Source of the DNA: Pandoraea eparura
Lineage (GTDB): Bacteria > Pseudomonadota > Gammaproteobacteria > Burkholderiales > Burkholderiaceae
Assembly: GCF_902459725.1 (NCBI RefSeq)
Contig: NZ_CABPSH010000004.1
Location: forward strand, 62,001 to 126,000
DNA: 64,000 nucleotides
Direction of reading: 5' to 3'
How positions within the stretch are numbered: the first letter of the stretch is position 1; the number at the start of each line of letters is the position of its first letter. A model generated the notes under the pieces. The model was not told the DNA's origin, made no database searches, and saw nothing but the letters and a program-made list of their open reading frames with translations. Below are positions 55,181 through 63,936 of this stretch, in pieces. The position numbers and the translations under genes are program-made.

Positions 55181-55747
55181 ATGGAAGGGATGAAGCAGAA
55201 GCGGCGGGGTCTCTCGTTGAGCCACATGGGCTTCTACGTGAGCGACATGGCGCGGGTCGAGGACTTCTATTCGCGGGTGCTGGAGTTCACGGTGACTGAT
55301 CGCGGCAAGCTACAGACGCCGAATGGCGAAGTGCGGTTGGTGTTTCTGAGCCGCGATCCGGCGGTGCACCATCAGATCGTTCTGGCGAGCGGCCGTCCGG
55401 CGCATCTGGCGTTCAATCCGATCAACCAGATTTCGCTGGAGGCGGACAGTCTCGCGACGCTGCGGCAGTTTCACGAGAAGTTCGTAGCCGAGGGGCTCGA
55501 CGAAATCCGTCCCGTGACCCACGGCAATGCAGTCTCGATCTATGCGCGGGACCCGGAAGGCAATCGGCTGGAACTGTTCGTCGACACGCCGTGGTACGTT
55601 GACCAGCCGATGCGCGTGCCGGTCGACTTCGGTCTGGCAGACGCCGAGTTGATGGCGGATGTCGAGCGTCATGCCCGTACGCTGCCCGGCTTCCGGCCAA
55701 GAAGCGTCTGGCAAGCGGACATGGCTGCGCGCATGGGGCTTGTGTGA
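55181..55747 (+). CDS. VOC-superfamily protein (glyoxalase/extradiol dioxygenase-like)
   Basis: 188 aa from ATG at 55181 (GGAGAC upstream). Two beta-alpha-beta-beta-beta modules: LSLSHMGFYVSDMARVEDFY and INQISLEADSLATLRQFHEK, ending DPEGNRLELFVDTPWYV. The expected metal ligands would be His15, the residue at position 83 and Glu131. Position 83 is Gln (NQIS) where many VOC enzymes have His (NHI). The context, an MhpA-like hydroxylase and FAH-family enzyme, suggests ring cleavage or processing of a ring-cleavage product, but the Gln leaves dioxygenase activity open. A very stable hairpin follows the gene. Confidence 0.82.
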   Translation: MEGMKQKRRGLSLSHMGFYVSDMARVEDFYSRVLEFTVTDRGKLQTPNGEVRLVFLSRDPAVHHQIVLASGRPAHLAFNPINQISLEADSLATLRQFHEKFVAEGLDEIRPVTHGNAVSIYARDPEGNRLELFVDTPWYVDQPMRVPVDFGLADAELMADVERHARTLPGFRPRSVWQADMAARMGLV

Positions 55748-55825
55748 TCGCGCAACGGGACGCATGGTGATAGGCGTTGCCGCCCGGAGGGGGGCGAACT
55801 TCCGTTGCCGCTGGCGGAAGGTGCC

Positions 55826-55862
55826 GACCCTGCGCGTGCTTTGACGAAGCACGCGCAGGGTC
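55826..55862 (+). terminator. Very stable hairpin after the VOC gene
   Basis: GACCCTGCGCGTGCTT (55826-55841) pairs perfectly over 16 bp with AAGCACGCGCAGGGTC (55847-55862), loop 5 nt. No T-run. Likely a transcription terminator of Rho-assisted type or an mRNA 3'-end stabiliser; it also insulates the IclR gene promoter. Confidence 0.6.
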
Positions 55863-55882
55863 GTGCGGCAGCGGGCTCTGGC

Positions 55883-55888
55883 TATAAT
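55883..55888 (+). promoter_or_regulatory. -10 element of the iclR-type gene at 55919
   Basis: TATAAT consensus hexamer 31 nt before the ATG. No good -35 hexamer lies at 16-18 nt spacing, so an activator or an extended contact may be needed. Confidence 0.5.
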
Positions 55889-55918
55889 TCACTCACGTCC
55901 ACAGGATCCATTGTCCCG

Positions 55919-56731
55919 ATGTCGAGCATCACCAAAGTCTTATCCATCCTTGATCTGTTTTCCGAGACCAGGCCGTTTCTGTCCGCCGAAGACGTTGGCG
56001 CGAAACTCGATTGCTCGATTCCGACGGCTTACCGCTATGTGCGAGAGCTTGTCGATGCGGGCCTGCTCGTGCGTTTTGCGGGGGGAGACTACGGGCTTGG
56101 GCCTCGCATCATCAAGCTCGACTATCACTTGCGCGTATCCGATCCGCTGCTCGCGGTCGGTCAACCGATCATGCGCGAACTGAGCGAGCATTCGGGCTTC
56201 GATATCGTGATGTCTCGGTGGTATGGGAACGAGCTTGTCGACACCCATCGGGAGACGCACGACGCATCACTTGATCTCAGATACGGTCGGGGGCGTCCAC
56301 GCCCACTTTTCCTCGGTGCAGCGTCAAAGGCGATCCTGTCGACCTTTCCCAAGGCGAAGCTCGCCGTGTTGTTCGATCAATATCCCGAGGACATCGGGCA
56401 GAGCGGACTTGGTGCGACCTTGGAAGATTTTCGCGCATCGCTGCTCAAGATTCGGCGCGCGGGCTTTTATCTCTCGAAAGACGAACTCGAAGTCGGGATT
56501 TCGGCGCTGGCGTCGCCGCTGTTTACCGACGACTCAGGGGAGGCGGTCGGCGCGCTCGCGGTGATCGTGCCGACGCCACGTCTGCAGTTCGCCAATCTCG
56601 ACCGGCTCGTTGAATCGATCAAGGAGGCAGCGGCGCGGATTTCGCAGCGCACGCGGGATGTCATCGAGCGTCACCAGACCGAAGCTGTCGCGTCATCGCA
56701 CGGGGCGTCGCGCCCGAGACGGTCTGCGTGA
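55919..56731 (+). CDS. IclR-family transcriptional regulator
   Basis: 270 aa from MSSITKVLSILDLFSETRPF. N-terminal winged helix (LSAEDVGAKLDCSIPTAYRY, VRELVDAGLLVRFAGGDYGL), C-terminal IclR effector domain with RGRPRPLFLGAASKAILSTF. Probably controls the adjacent VOC gene and the FAH/MhpA/MHS operon. Tail of about 20 basic residues. Effector unknown, presumably an aromatic acid. Confidence 0.9.
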   Translation: MSSITKVLSILDLFSETRPFLSAEDVGAKLDCSIPTAYRYVRELVDAGLLVRFAGGDYGLGPRIIKLDYHLRVSDPLLAVGQPIMRELSEHSGFDIVMSRWYGNELVDTHRETHDASLDLRYGRGRPRPLFLGAASKAILSTFPKAKLAVLFDQYPEDIGQSGLGATLEDFRASLLKIRRAGFYLSKDELEVGISALASPLFTDDSGEAVGALAVIVPTPRLQFANLDRLVESIKEAAARISQRTRDVIERHQTEAVASSHGASRPRRSA

Positions 56732-56812
56732 GCGAAGGCCGCCGGTCATGGGGGAGGGACGCTTGACGGTGCCATTCGCTCGCCGGCGTCACAATCTCCT
56801 CGACGTCGTGCT

Positions 56813-57589
56813 TCACAAGCGCGCCTTCGCGCTGGCGAGTGCTGCCTCGATGGCAGCCGCCTCCTTTTTCACCGCCGTCGCAAGCTTGGTCTCCCGCTCC
56901 AGAATGCGCTCCGATAACGCGGAAATTGCCACCGCGGCGATGACCTCGCCGTCCGGGGAGCGGATCGCCGCCGCGATCCCTCCCATTCGATGCACGACAG
57001 CATCGATCAACACGGCATAACCTTTCTCCTGCACGCGCGCGATCGCCTCACGCAAAAACGTATCCGTTAGCATCGGGTAGTGCGTGACGCGCGGGGCGAT
57101 CTGCGCCAGCACGGCCTCGCGCTCGGCGTCGCGCATGGCGCCAAGCACCGCGAGCCCGCTCGATCCCACGCCTAACGTGCGGCGGCTGCCGAGCGCCTGA
57201 AAATTCGCGCGCACCGGATACTCGCCAATCTGCAGGTCGACGCACACCATCTCCAGTCCGCTCAACACGGACATCAGCGACGTGTCCGCGAACTCGCCGC
57301 TCAACCTGAGCAGACTCGGGCGCGCCATCGCGCGCCAGTCGATCTCTTCCTCCACGCCATTAGCGATTCTGACGATCTCGGCACCGAGCCGGTAGTGCCG
57401 GGAATCGGCGTCGCGCGCCACCATGCCTTCGCGAATCAGGATGTCGAGCACGCGCATCGTGGTCGAGCGATCCAGGCCGCAATAGTCCGCGATGTCCACG
57501 AGTCGGACATTACGGCCGTCGCTCATCGCCTTGAGCACCCGACAGGCCTTTTCGATCGCTCCGATCGGATTGGGTGAGTTGGCTTTCAT
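56813..57589 (-). CDS. IclR-family transcriptional regulator of the carboxylase operon
   Basis: 258 aa from MKANSPNPIGAIEKACRVLK with a strong AAGGGAGAG ribosome site. Helix-turn-helix: VRLVDIADYCGLDRSTTMRV, LDILIREGMVARDADSRHYR. Effector domain: GSRRTLGVGSSGLAVLGAMR and INAVVHRMGGIAAAIRSPDG-like (IDAVVHRMGGIAAAIR). It is divergent from the acyl-CoA carboxylase gene with a 194-bp gap that holds matching palindromes near both starts, so it is the likely local regulator and regulates itself. Confidence 0.92.
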   Translation of the reverse strand: MKANSPNPIGAIEKACRVLKAMSDGRNVRLVDIADYCGLDRSTTMRVLDILIREGMVARDADSRHYRLGAEIVRIANGVEEEIDWRAMARPSLLRLSGEFADTSLMSVLSGLEMVCVDLQIGEYPVRANFQALGSRRTLGVGSSGLAVLGAMRDAEREAVLAQIAPRVTHYPMLTDTFLREAIARVQEKGYAVLIDAVVHRMGGIAAAIRSPDGEVIAAVAISALSERILERETKLATAVKKEAAAIEAALASAKARL

Positions 57590-57603
57590 GTGCTCTCCCT
57601 TTA

Positions 57604-57620
57604 ATTGCATCAGTTGCAAA
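57604..57620. promoter_or_regulatory. IclR-type operator copy near the regulator start
   Basis: ATTGCATCAGTTGCAAA, with arms TTGCA/TGCAA. Imperfect version of the palindrome at 57734-57750, just 15 bp upstream of the regulator's ATG. Confidence 0.6.
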
Positions 57621-57733
57621 CAAAATCACGATTCTATTTTATTTGCACCAGTGTTAACCCGCTAATTTGCAGATTTATCTTGGAATTAAGGTGGGTATAC
57701 GTAGAATTCAACGAAACAAAAGAATATCTCATG

Positions 57734-57750
57734 TTTGCATCAGATGCAAA
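57734..57750. promoter_or_regulatory. IclR-type operator copy near the carboxylase start
   Basis: TTTGCATCAGATGCAAA, a perfect 8-1-8 palindrome 34 bp upstream of the carboxyltransferase ATG. It shares TTGCATCAG-TGCAA with the copy at 57604. A further half-like TTTGCACCAGTG lies in between (about 57642-57653). Confidence 0.65.
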
Positions 57751-57783
57751 TGTACTTAGATCAAATCCACAGCAGGCGATCCC

Positions 57784-59409
57784 ATGTCAGTGTTTGAATC
57801 CACTCTGGCGCCATCCAGCGAGTCCTTTGCCCGTCATCGGCGGTCAATGATCGATCGGCTGGAACGGCTCCGCACCATTGAAGCGACAACGCGCGAGGTG
57901 TCGGCCGCCGCCGCGCCACGCTTCCGCAAACGCGGGCAGCTCTTGCCGGCCGAGCGCTTGAGCCTGCTGTTGGACAGGGGCGCGCCGTTCCTCGAACTTT
58001 GTTCGATCGCCGGCTACGGTCTTGGCGCCGCGCGCGCGGACGGTCGGGAAATCGCGGGCGGCGGCCTGATCGCGGGTATCGGCTCGATCGCGGGCACTGT
58101 CTGCATGCTGAGCGTCACCGATTCGGGCATTGACGCCGGGGCGTTCCAGCCGAAGGGCCTCGAGAAGCTGCTGCGCATTCAGGAAATCGCGCTGGAAAAC
58201 CGGCTGCCGTTCGTGCAACTGGTGGAGAGCGCCGGTGCCAATCTGCTGGCCTATCGCGTCGAAAATTTCGTCAACGGCGGGCAGAAGTTTCGCAATCTCG
58301 CGCGCCTGTCCGCAGCAGGCATTCCGGTGGTGACGGTCACGCATGGCCCGTCCACCGCGGGCGGCGCGTATCAGACCGGGTTGTCGGACTACATCGTGCT
58401 GGTGCGCGGACGCTCGCGCGCATTTCTTGCCGGGCCGGCGTTGCTTAAGGCGGCGACCGGTGAGGTCGCGACCGAAGAAGAACTCGGTGGTGCGGAGATG
58501 CATACGTCGGTGTCGGGGCTCGGCGACTATCTGGCCGAAGACGATCGGGACGCGCTGCGCCTTGCGCGCGAAATCGTCGGTTCCTTGAACTGGCCGTCGC
58601 GCGCCCCGTTGTCGCAGCGGATGGATTTCCGCGAACCGCGCTACAGCGCGGAGGAATTGCTCGGCGTAATGCCCGACGACCATCGCCGCCCGGTCGACAT
58701 GCGCGAAGTGATCGCGCGGATCGTCGACGACTCCGACTTCCGCGAATTTGGTGCGCGCTACGGCTCGGCGACCGTGTGCGGTCACGCGTCGGTGCAAGGC
58801 CGGCCCGTCGGCATCATTACCAACAATGGACCGATCGAGCCGGCGGGCGCGTCCAAGGCGACACACTTTATTCAGGCGTGCTGTCAGTCGCGTACGCCGT
58901 TGCTCTATCTGAACAACACCACCGGCTTCATGGTCGGTCGCGCGTTCGAGGAGGCGGGCAGCATCAAGCACGGTTCGAAGATGATCCAGGCGATCAGCAA
59001 CGCCAGTGTTCCTCAGATCACGATCTTTTGCGGCGCGTCCTTCGGGGCCGGTCACTACGCAATGTGTGGCAAGGGCTTTCATCCGCGCTTCAGCTTTTCG
59101 TGGCCGAACGCGAAGACCGCGGTGATGGGGGCAGAGCAGGCCGCACAGACGATGGTCAGTGTGAGTCGCGCGGCAATGCTCCGCAAGACCGGCGAGGTGG
59201 ACGAAGAAAAGCTCGCGGCCATTTCCCGCAAGGTGATCGAGAACTTTGAAGGTCAGATGGACGTGTTCGCGACGAGCGCGCACGTGCTCGATGACGGGGT
59301 CATCGATCCGCGCGATACGCGCCGCGTGCTGGCCCAGGTGCTGGAGCTGTGCGAGGCGGCCGAGCACCGGCAGCTGGTGCCGATGCAGTTCGGCGTCGCA
59401 CGTCCATGA
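57784..59409 (+). CDS. Acyl-CoA carboxylase carboxyltransferase (beta) subunit
   Basis: 541 aa. Carboxyl_trans domain: RFRKRGQLLPAERLSLLLDR, FVQLVESAGANLLAYRVENF, THGPSTAGGAYQTGLSDYIV and FCGASFGAGHYAMCGKGFHP (oxyanion-hole glycines). The size and pattern are those of 3-methylcrotonyl-CoA or geranyl-CoA carboxylase beta subunits (MccB/LiuB/AtuC type) more than propionyl-CoA carboxylase. It works with the biotin subunit encoded 56 nt downstream. First gene of the rightward operon. No isovaleryl- or citronellyl-CoA dehydrogenase is seen in the window, so the acyl substrate is undecided. Confidence 0.92.
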   Translation: MSVFESTLAPSSESFARHRRSMIDRLERLRTIEATTREVSAAAAPRFRKRGQLLPAERLSLLLDRGAPFLELCSIAGYGLGAARADGREIAGGGLIAGIGSIAGTVCMLSVTDSGIDAGAFQPKGLEKLLRIQEIALENRLPFVQLVESAGANLLAYRVENFVNGGQKFRNLARLSAAGIPVVTVTHGPSTAGGAYQTGLSDYIVLVRGRSRAFLAGPALLKAATGEVATEEELGGAEMHTSVSGLGDYLAEDDRDALRLAREIVGSLNWPSRAPLSQRMDFREPRYSAEELLGVMPDDHRRPVDMREVIARIVDDSDFREFGARYGSATVCGHASVQGRPVGIITNNGPIEPAGASKATHFIQACCQSRTPLLYLNNTTGFMVGRAFEEAGSIKHGSKMIQAISNASVPQITIFCGASFGAGHYAMCGKGFHPRFSFSWPNAKTAVMGAEQAAQTMVSVSRAAMLRKTGEVDEEKLAAISRKVIENFEGQMDVFATSAHVLDDGVIDPRDTRRVLAQVLELCEAAEHRQLVPMQFGVARP

Positions 59410-59465
59410 GGGCCGTCGGTGCGCCACGCCGCCAGGCTACCCAATTTATCCAGAGACCGGAATCC

Positions 59466-61397
59466 ATGAGCAGTATCAAACGGCTGTTGATCGCCAATCG
59501 CGGAGAAATCGCCGCGCGTGTCATCCGTAGCGCCCACGCAATGGGTATCGAAACCGTTGCGGTGTATTCCGATGCCGATGCGGACTCACCTCACGTGCAC
59601 ATGGCGACGCGCGCGGTGGGCATCGGCGCGCCGTCGGCCGCCGCTTCCTACCTGAACATTGCGACGATCCTTCGGGCGGCGCAACTGGCCGGCGCCGATG
59701 CCGTTCATCCGGGCTACGGCTTCCTGTCGGAGAACGCCGGGTTCGCGCAGGCCTGCGCCGACGCCGGTCTGACGTTCGTCGGCCCGTCGGCGCACGCCAT
59801 TCGCGTGATGGGGGACAAGGCCGAGGCAAAGGTTTTCATGCGCGAAGCGGGGCTGCCTTGCATCCCAGGCTACGACGGCGAGGAGCAGGATGCCGACACG
59901 CTTGCCGAAGCGGCAGCGCAAATCGGCTATCCGGTGATTGTCAAGGCGACGGCGGGCGGTGGCGGGCGTGGTATGCGCGTCGTCGAGGAGGCGGGCGGAT
60001 TTCAGCGCGCGCTCGAGTCGGCGCGATCCGAAGCGCTTGCGGCCTTCGGCAGCGAGCGCATGATCGTCGAGCGGGTGGTGCGTGAGCCGCGCCATATCGA
60101 AATCCAGGTGCTCATCGACCGTTACGGTCACGGCGTGCATTTCGGCGAGCGCGACTGCTCCGTGCAGCGTCGCCATCAGAAGCTGATCGAAGAAGCGCCC
60201 GCGCCCGGCCTACCGGTGGAAACGCGTGAGCGCATGGGCAGCGCGGCCGTATCGGCAGCGATCGCGCTTGGCTACGAGGGTGTGGGCACTTTCGAGTTTC
60301 TGCTCGACGCGTCGGGCGAGTTCTATTTCATGGAGATGAATACGCGCTTGCAGGTCGAGCATCCGGTTACCGAATGCATCGCCGGCATCGATCTCGTCGA
60401 ATGGCAGCTGCGCGTCGCGATGGGCGAAGCCCTCGATTTTGATCAACAGGACGTGCGTCTGGCCGGTCATGCGATCGAAGTGCGGCTGTGCGCGGAGGAC
60501 GAGCGCAACGGCTTCCTGCCGCAAAGCGGTTCGATCGACCTGTGGGTGCCGCCTGACGGCATCCGCGTGGAGCATGCGGTGCGCAGTGGCTTCGTCGTCT
60601 CGCCGTATTACGACTCGATGTTCGCAAAGCTGATCGGGTCGGGCAAGACGCGCGAGGACGCGCGGCGCTCGCTGGTCAAGGCACTGCGCGACACGGTCGT
60701 GCTCGGCATTCGCACGAACCGGCAGGCGCTGATTCGCTGCCTTGAGCATCCTGCGTTCGTCGCGGGCGGCGTGAACACCGGCTTTCTGATTGAACACAAG
60801 GACGACGTGCTCGTGCCACAAGACGAAAGTCCGTGGCTCGCGCTCGCGGTAGCCGGCGCCGTGCTCTCGCCGGGCACACGCGCGAGCGGCTGGCGCGGCT
60901 CGGTCATCCACCTCGCCGACGACACCGGTGGTGCGTACTGCCTGTCTGTCGCGCCCTGCGGCGAGCGCGGGTTGTGCATCGAGGCGGATGCGCACTCGAT
61001 CACCTTCGACGCCTGCGAGGTCGAGCACCCACGCGTGCGCTTCTCGTTCGGCGGCGTCGATCGCGAGGCGTTCTGGACGCAGTCCGGCGCTCAGGTCCAC
61101 GTGCAGATCGACGGCCATGCGTGGTCGTTCGCCGATCGCACGTATGTGGGGGCGACGGCCAGCGATGGCGAGGGCGACGGCCGTTTGCGCGCGCCATCCA
61201 ACGGCCGGGTCGTTGCGCTGTATGCGAGCGCTGGCCAGCGTGTTGCCGAGGGCGATGCGCTGCTCACCATCGAGGCGATGAAGATGGAGCACACGGTGAT
61301 TGCGCCGGCAGCCGCCATCGTGCGCAGCGTGTTGATCGACGTCGGGCAGTCGGTGGCGACAGGCAAGGTGCTGCTCGAATTCGAGCCGACCGCTTGA
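59466..61397 (+). CDS. Acyl-CoA carboxylase biotin-carboxylase/carrier (alpha) subunit
   Basis: 643 aa from MSSIKRLLIANRGEIAARVI. Biotin carboxylase domain (about 1-450): KATAGGGGRGMRVVEE (ATP glycine loop), HIEIQVLIDRYGHGVHFGER, FYFMEMNTRLQVEHPVTE (catalytic Glu/Arg). The C-terminal biotinyl domain ends with IEAMKMEHTVIAPAAA, where the Lys carries biotin. The middle part is the BT linker. It forms the holo-carboxylase with the preceding beta subunit. Confidence 0.95.
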   Translation: MSSIKRLLIANRGEIAARVIRSAHAMGIETVAVYSDADADSPHVHMATRAVGIGAPSAAASYLNIATILRAAQLAGADAVHPGYGFLSENAGFAQACADAGLTFVGPSAHAIRVMGDKAEAKVFMREAGLPCIPGYDGEEQDADTLAEAAAQIGYPVIVKATAGGGGRGMRVVEEAGGFQRALESARSEALAAFGSERMIVERVVREPRHIEIQVLIDRYGHGVHFGERDCSVQRRHQKLIEEAPAPGLPVETRERMGSAAVSAAIALGYEGVGTFEFLLDASGEFYFMEMNTRLQVEHPVTECIAGIDLVEWQLRVAMGEALDFDQQDVRLAGHAIEVRLCAEDERNGFLPQSGSIDLWVPPDGIRVEHAVRSGFVVSPYYDSMFAKLIGSGKTREDARRSLVKALRDTVVLGIRTNRQALIRCLEHPAFVAGGVNTGFLIEHKDDVLVPQDESPWLALAVAGAVLSPGTRASGWRGSVIHLADDTGGAYCLSVAPCGERGLCIEADAHSITFDACEVEHPRVRFSFGGVDREAFWTQSGAQVHVQIDGHAWSFADRTYVGATASDGEGDGRLRAPSNGRVVALYASAGQRVAEGDALLTIEAMKMEHTVIAPAAAIVRSVLIDVGQSVATGKVLLEFEPTA

Positions 61398-61468
61398 GCG
61401 TCTGGACAGCGACCATGCCGCACGCCAAACCCCTTCATACGATGCAAATGCAATCAGGAACGCTTGAC

Positions 61469-62680
61469 ATGTCGAATACCGGAAGCGGTGCCCTCGCCGG
61501 CATCAGGGTCGTCGATCTATCGCGCGTGCTGGCCGGCCCGGCCTGCGCGCAGACGCTGGCCGATCATGGGGCAGAGGTCATCAAGGTCGAGTCGCCTGCC
61601 GGCGACGACACCCGGCTGTGGGGGCCGCCGTTTCGCGACGGTGCGGCCTCGTATTACATGGGCGTCAATCGCAACAAGCGCGGCATCGTGCTCGATCTGA
61701 ATCAACCCGACGCACGCGAGGTGCTGCTCGATCTGCTCGAACAGGCGGACGTGCTCGTCGAGAACTTCAAGGTGGGTACGTTGGAGCGCTGGGGCCTGGG
61801 CTACCAGGACACGCTCGCCAGCCGGTTCCCGCGGCTTGTGCATTGCCGCATCAGCGGCTTCGGTGCCGATGGCCCGCTCGGGGGCTTGCCCGGGTACGAC
61901 GCGGTCATTCAGGCGATGTCCGGGCTGATGAGCATCAATGGCGACCCGCAGAGTGGTGCGACCCGCATCGGCGTGCCGATTGTCGATCTCGCGTCGGGGC
62001 AGGCCAGCGTGAATGGCATTCTGCTCGCCCTGCTGGAGCGCACGCGCTCGGGCCGAGGTCAGTTCGTCGATATCGCGTTGTACGACGTTGCGCTGTCGCT
62101 GCTGCATCCGCCTGCCGCCAACTGGTTTATGTCGGGCCGTGTGCCGCCGCTGCTCGGCAATGGCCATCCGAACATCGTGCCGTACGACAAGTTCCAGACG
62201 GCGACGGTTGAGGTGTTCCTCGGCGTGGGAAACGACCGGCAGTTCGCGATCTTTGCGCAGCACGTCGGGCATCCGGAATGGGTCGACGATCCGCGCTTCT
62301 GCTCGAACGGGGCGCGGATGACACATCGCGACCTGCTGCGCCAGATGATCGCCGAGCGCCTGCGCAGCGTCGAGGGTGACGCGCTATGTCGCCGTCTCAC
62401 ACGCGCAGGCGTTCCCGCGGGCGCCGTGCGCGACGTCGGTGCAGCGCTTTGCGATGCGCACACGGCGCATCGCCAGATGCGTGTCGCGGTAGACGATTAC
62501 GAAGGCGTCGGGGTTCCGGTGAAGCTCTCGCGCACGCCGGCTCGGATCCAGCGGCGTCCGCCGCGTTTTGCCGAGCACACACGTGAGGTGTTGCAGGAGC
62601 TTGGCTACGCCGACGAACGCATCGACGCGCTGGCCGGCGATGGCGTGCTGAGGCTCGCACGCGAGGAGGTCGCGCCATGA
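61469..62680 (+). CDS. Class III (CaiB/BaiF) CoA-transferase, first copy
   Basis: 403 aa from ATG at 61469 (AGGAA upstream). GIRVVDLSRVLAGPACAQTL and HGAEVIKVESPAGDDTRLWG are the family start. The catalytic aspartate is Asp173 in GVPIVDLASGQ, and GRGQFVDIALYD follows. It moves CoA between carboxylic acids. It is 71 nt after the biotin subunit and overlaps the second CoA-transferase by 4 nt, so the two may form a heteromer, as known for benzylsuccinate and malate CoA-transferases. It probably activates the acid that enters or leaves the carboxylase step. Confidence 0.92.
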   Translation: MSNTGSGALAGIRVVDLSRVLAGPACAQTLADHGAEVIKVESPAGDDTRLWGPPFRDGAASYYMGVNRNKRGIVLDLNQPDAREVLLDLLEQADVLVENFKVGTLERWGLGYQDTLASRFPRLVHCRISGFGADGPLGGLPGYDAVIQAMSGLMSINGDPQSGATRIGVPIVDLASGQASVNGILLALLERTRSGRGQFVDIALYDVALSLLHPPAANWFMSGRVPPLLGNGHPNIVPYDKFQTATVEVFLGVGNDRQFAIFAQHVGHPEWVDDPRFCSNGARMTHRDLLRQMIAERLRSVEGDALCRRLTRAGVPAGAVRDVGAALCDAHTAHRQMRVAVDDYEGVGVPVKLSRTPARIQRRPPRFAEHTREVLQELGYADERIDALAGDGVLRLAREEVAP

Positions 62681-63882
62681 GCACCACGACGAAGCGGACT
62701 CGTCTGCCGTATGAAGGGATTCGCGTGCTCGACTTGAGCCAGGGCATCGCCGGGCCATCGTGCGGCGCATTGCTCGCACGGCAGGGCGCAGATGTCGTCA
62801 AGGTGGAACCGCCGGCCGGCGACTGGGGCCGTCTGATGGGCGACGGCGCGAACGGCCTGACCGCGATCAGCATCGGCGCGAATGCCGGCAAGCGTGCGCT
62901 ATGTATCGATGCGACGCGTGCCCAGGGACGCGCGGTGCTGCATCGAATGATCCAGCGGACCGACGTGCTGATCGACAGCTTTCGCCCTGGCGTGATGGAC
63001 ACCCTCGGGCTCGGCTACCCAACCGCATCGAAGCTCAATGCCGCACTGATTCATTTGTCGATTACGGGCTTTGGGCCCAGCGGGCCGTACCGCGACAAGG
63101 CGGGCTCCGATTCGGTGCTGCAGGCGCTGGGCGGAATGATGGCGATGAACCGTGATGGCGAGGGCGTGCCGCGCCGCATCGGCATGATGATCGTCGACGC
63201 GGTGTGCGGCGTGTACGCCGCACAAAGTGTGGGCGCGGCGCTGATCGGTCGGCGCGCGACCGGCCGGGGCGAGCACGTCGAGCTGTCGTTGCTCGAAGTG
63301 ACGGCGGCGCTGCAGACGATCCCGATTCTCGACCACTTCATGAGTGCGGGCCGTGAGCGCTTGCCGGCGACGGTGCCCTCGGGCACGTTCCGCACGCGCG
63401 ACGGTTTCATCAACGTCGTGGCGCTGCGCAACGAGATGTTCGTCCGCCTAGCGCATGCGCTCGGGCACCCCGAATGGGGATCGCGTGAGGCGTGGTCCAC
63501 CAATGCGAAGCGGCTCGCACAGCGTGTCGAGATCAATGCGGCCATCGCGCAAGTGCTGCGCGAGCGCGACAGCGACGACTGGCTCGAACGCCTGCACGCC
63601 CATGACGTGCTGTGCGCCGCCGTGAATGACTACGGTGATTTCGTCACCGATCCGCAGGTCGAGCACGCCGGTGTGTTTCGCGATCTGGTGCTCGGCGACG
63701 CGCCCGGATTGCCGTTCGCGGGCGTGCCGGGACTGGCTGGCGGCGAGATCGGACCGGTGCCGAGACAGGGCGAGCACAGCCGGGCCGTGCTGGTCGAATT
63801 CGGATGGTCGGATAGCGAGGTCGATGCGCTACTGACGACAGGTGTCGTGATCGAAGCGCAGACCGGTAGTGGCTGGGCATGA
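62677..63882 (+). CDS. Class III (CaiB/BaiF) CoA-transferase, second copy
   Basis: 401 aa, ATGA overlap with the first copy. Family start GIRVLDLSQGIAGPSCGALL, ADVVKVEPPAGDWGRLMG. The catalytic Asp is kept (Asp174 in MMIVDAVCGVY). Identity with the first copy is clearly low outside motifs, so this is not a recent tandem duplication; they are distinct enzymes or subunits. Downstream 54 nt lies the start of another gene of the operon. Confidence 0.92.
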   Translation: MSTTTKRTRLPYEGIRVLDLSQGIAGPSCGALLARQGADVVKVEPPAGDWGRLMGDGANGLTAISIGANAGKRALCIDATRAQGRAVLHRMIQRTDVLIDSFRPGVMDTLGLGYPTASKLNAALIHLSITGFGPSGPYRDKAGSDSVLQALGGMMAMNRDGEGVPRRIGMMIVDAVCGVYAAQSVGAALIGRRATGRGEHVELSLLEVTAALQTIPILDHFMSAGRERLPATVPSGTFRTRDGFINVVALRNEMFVRLAHALGHPEWGSREAWSTNAKRLAQRVEINAAIAQVLRERDSDDWLERLHAHDVLCAAVNDYGDFVTDPQVEHAGVFRDLVLGDAPGLPFAGVPGLAGGEIGPVPRQGEHSRAVLVEFGWSDSEVDALLTTGVVIEAQTGSGWA

Positions 63883-63936
63883 CGGCGCTACCGAGCGGCG
63901 TGTGCGAACAATGATCTGGAAGCAATGGAGTGAAGT

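Noticed and set aside
57784-61397. Calling the carboxylase propionyl-CoA carboxylase (pccBA)
   Set aside because: The beta subunit pattern fits the methylcrotonyl/geranyl branch better, and no methylmalonyl pathway gene is present.
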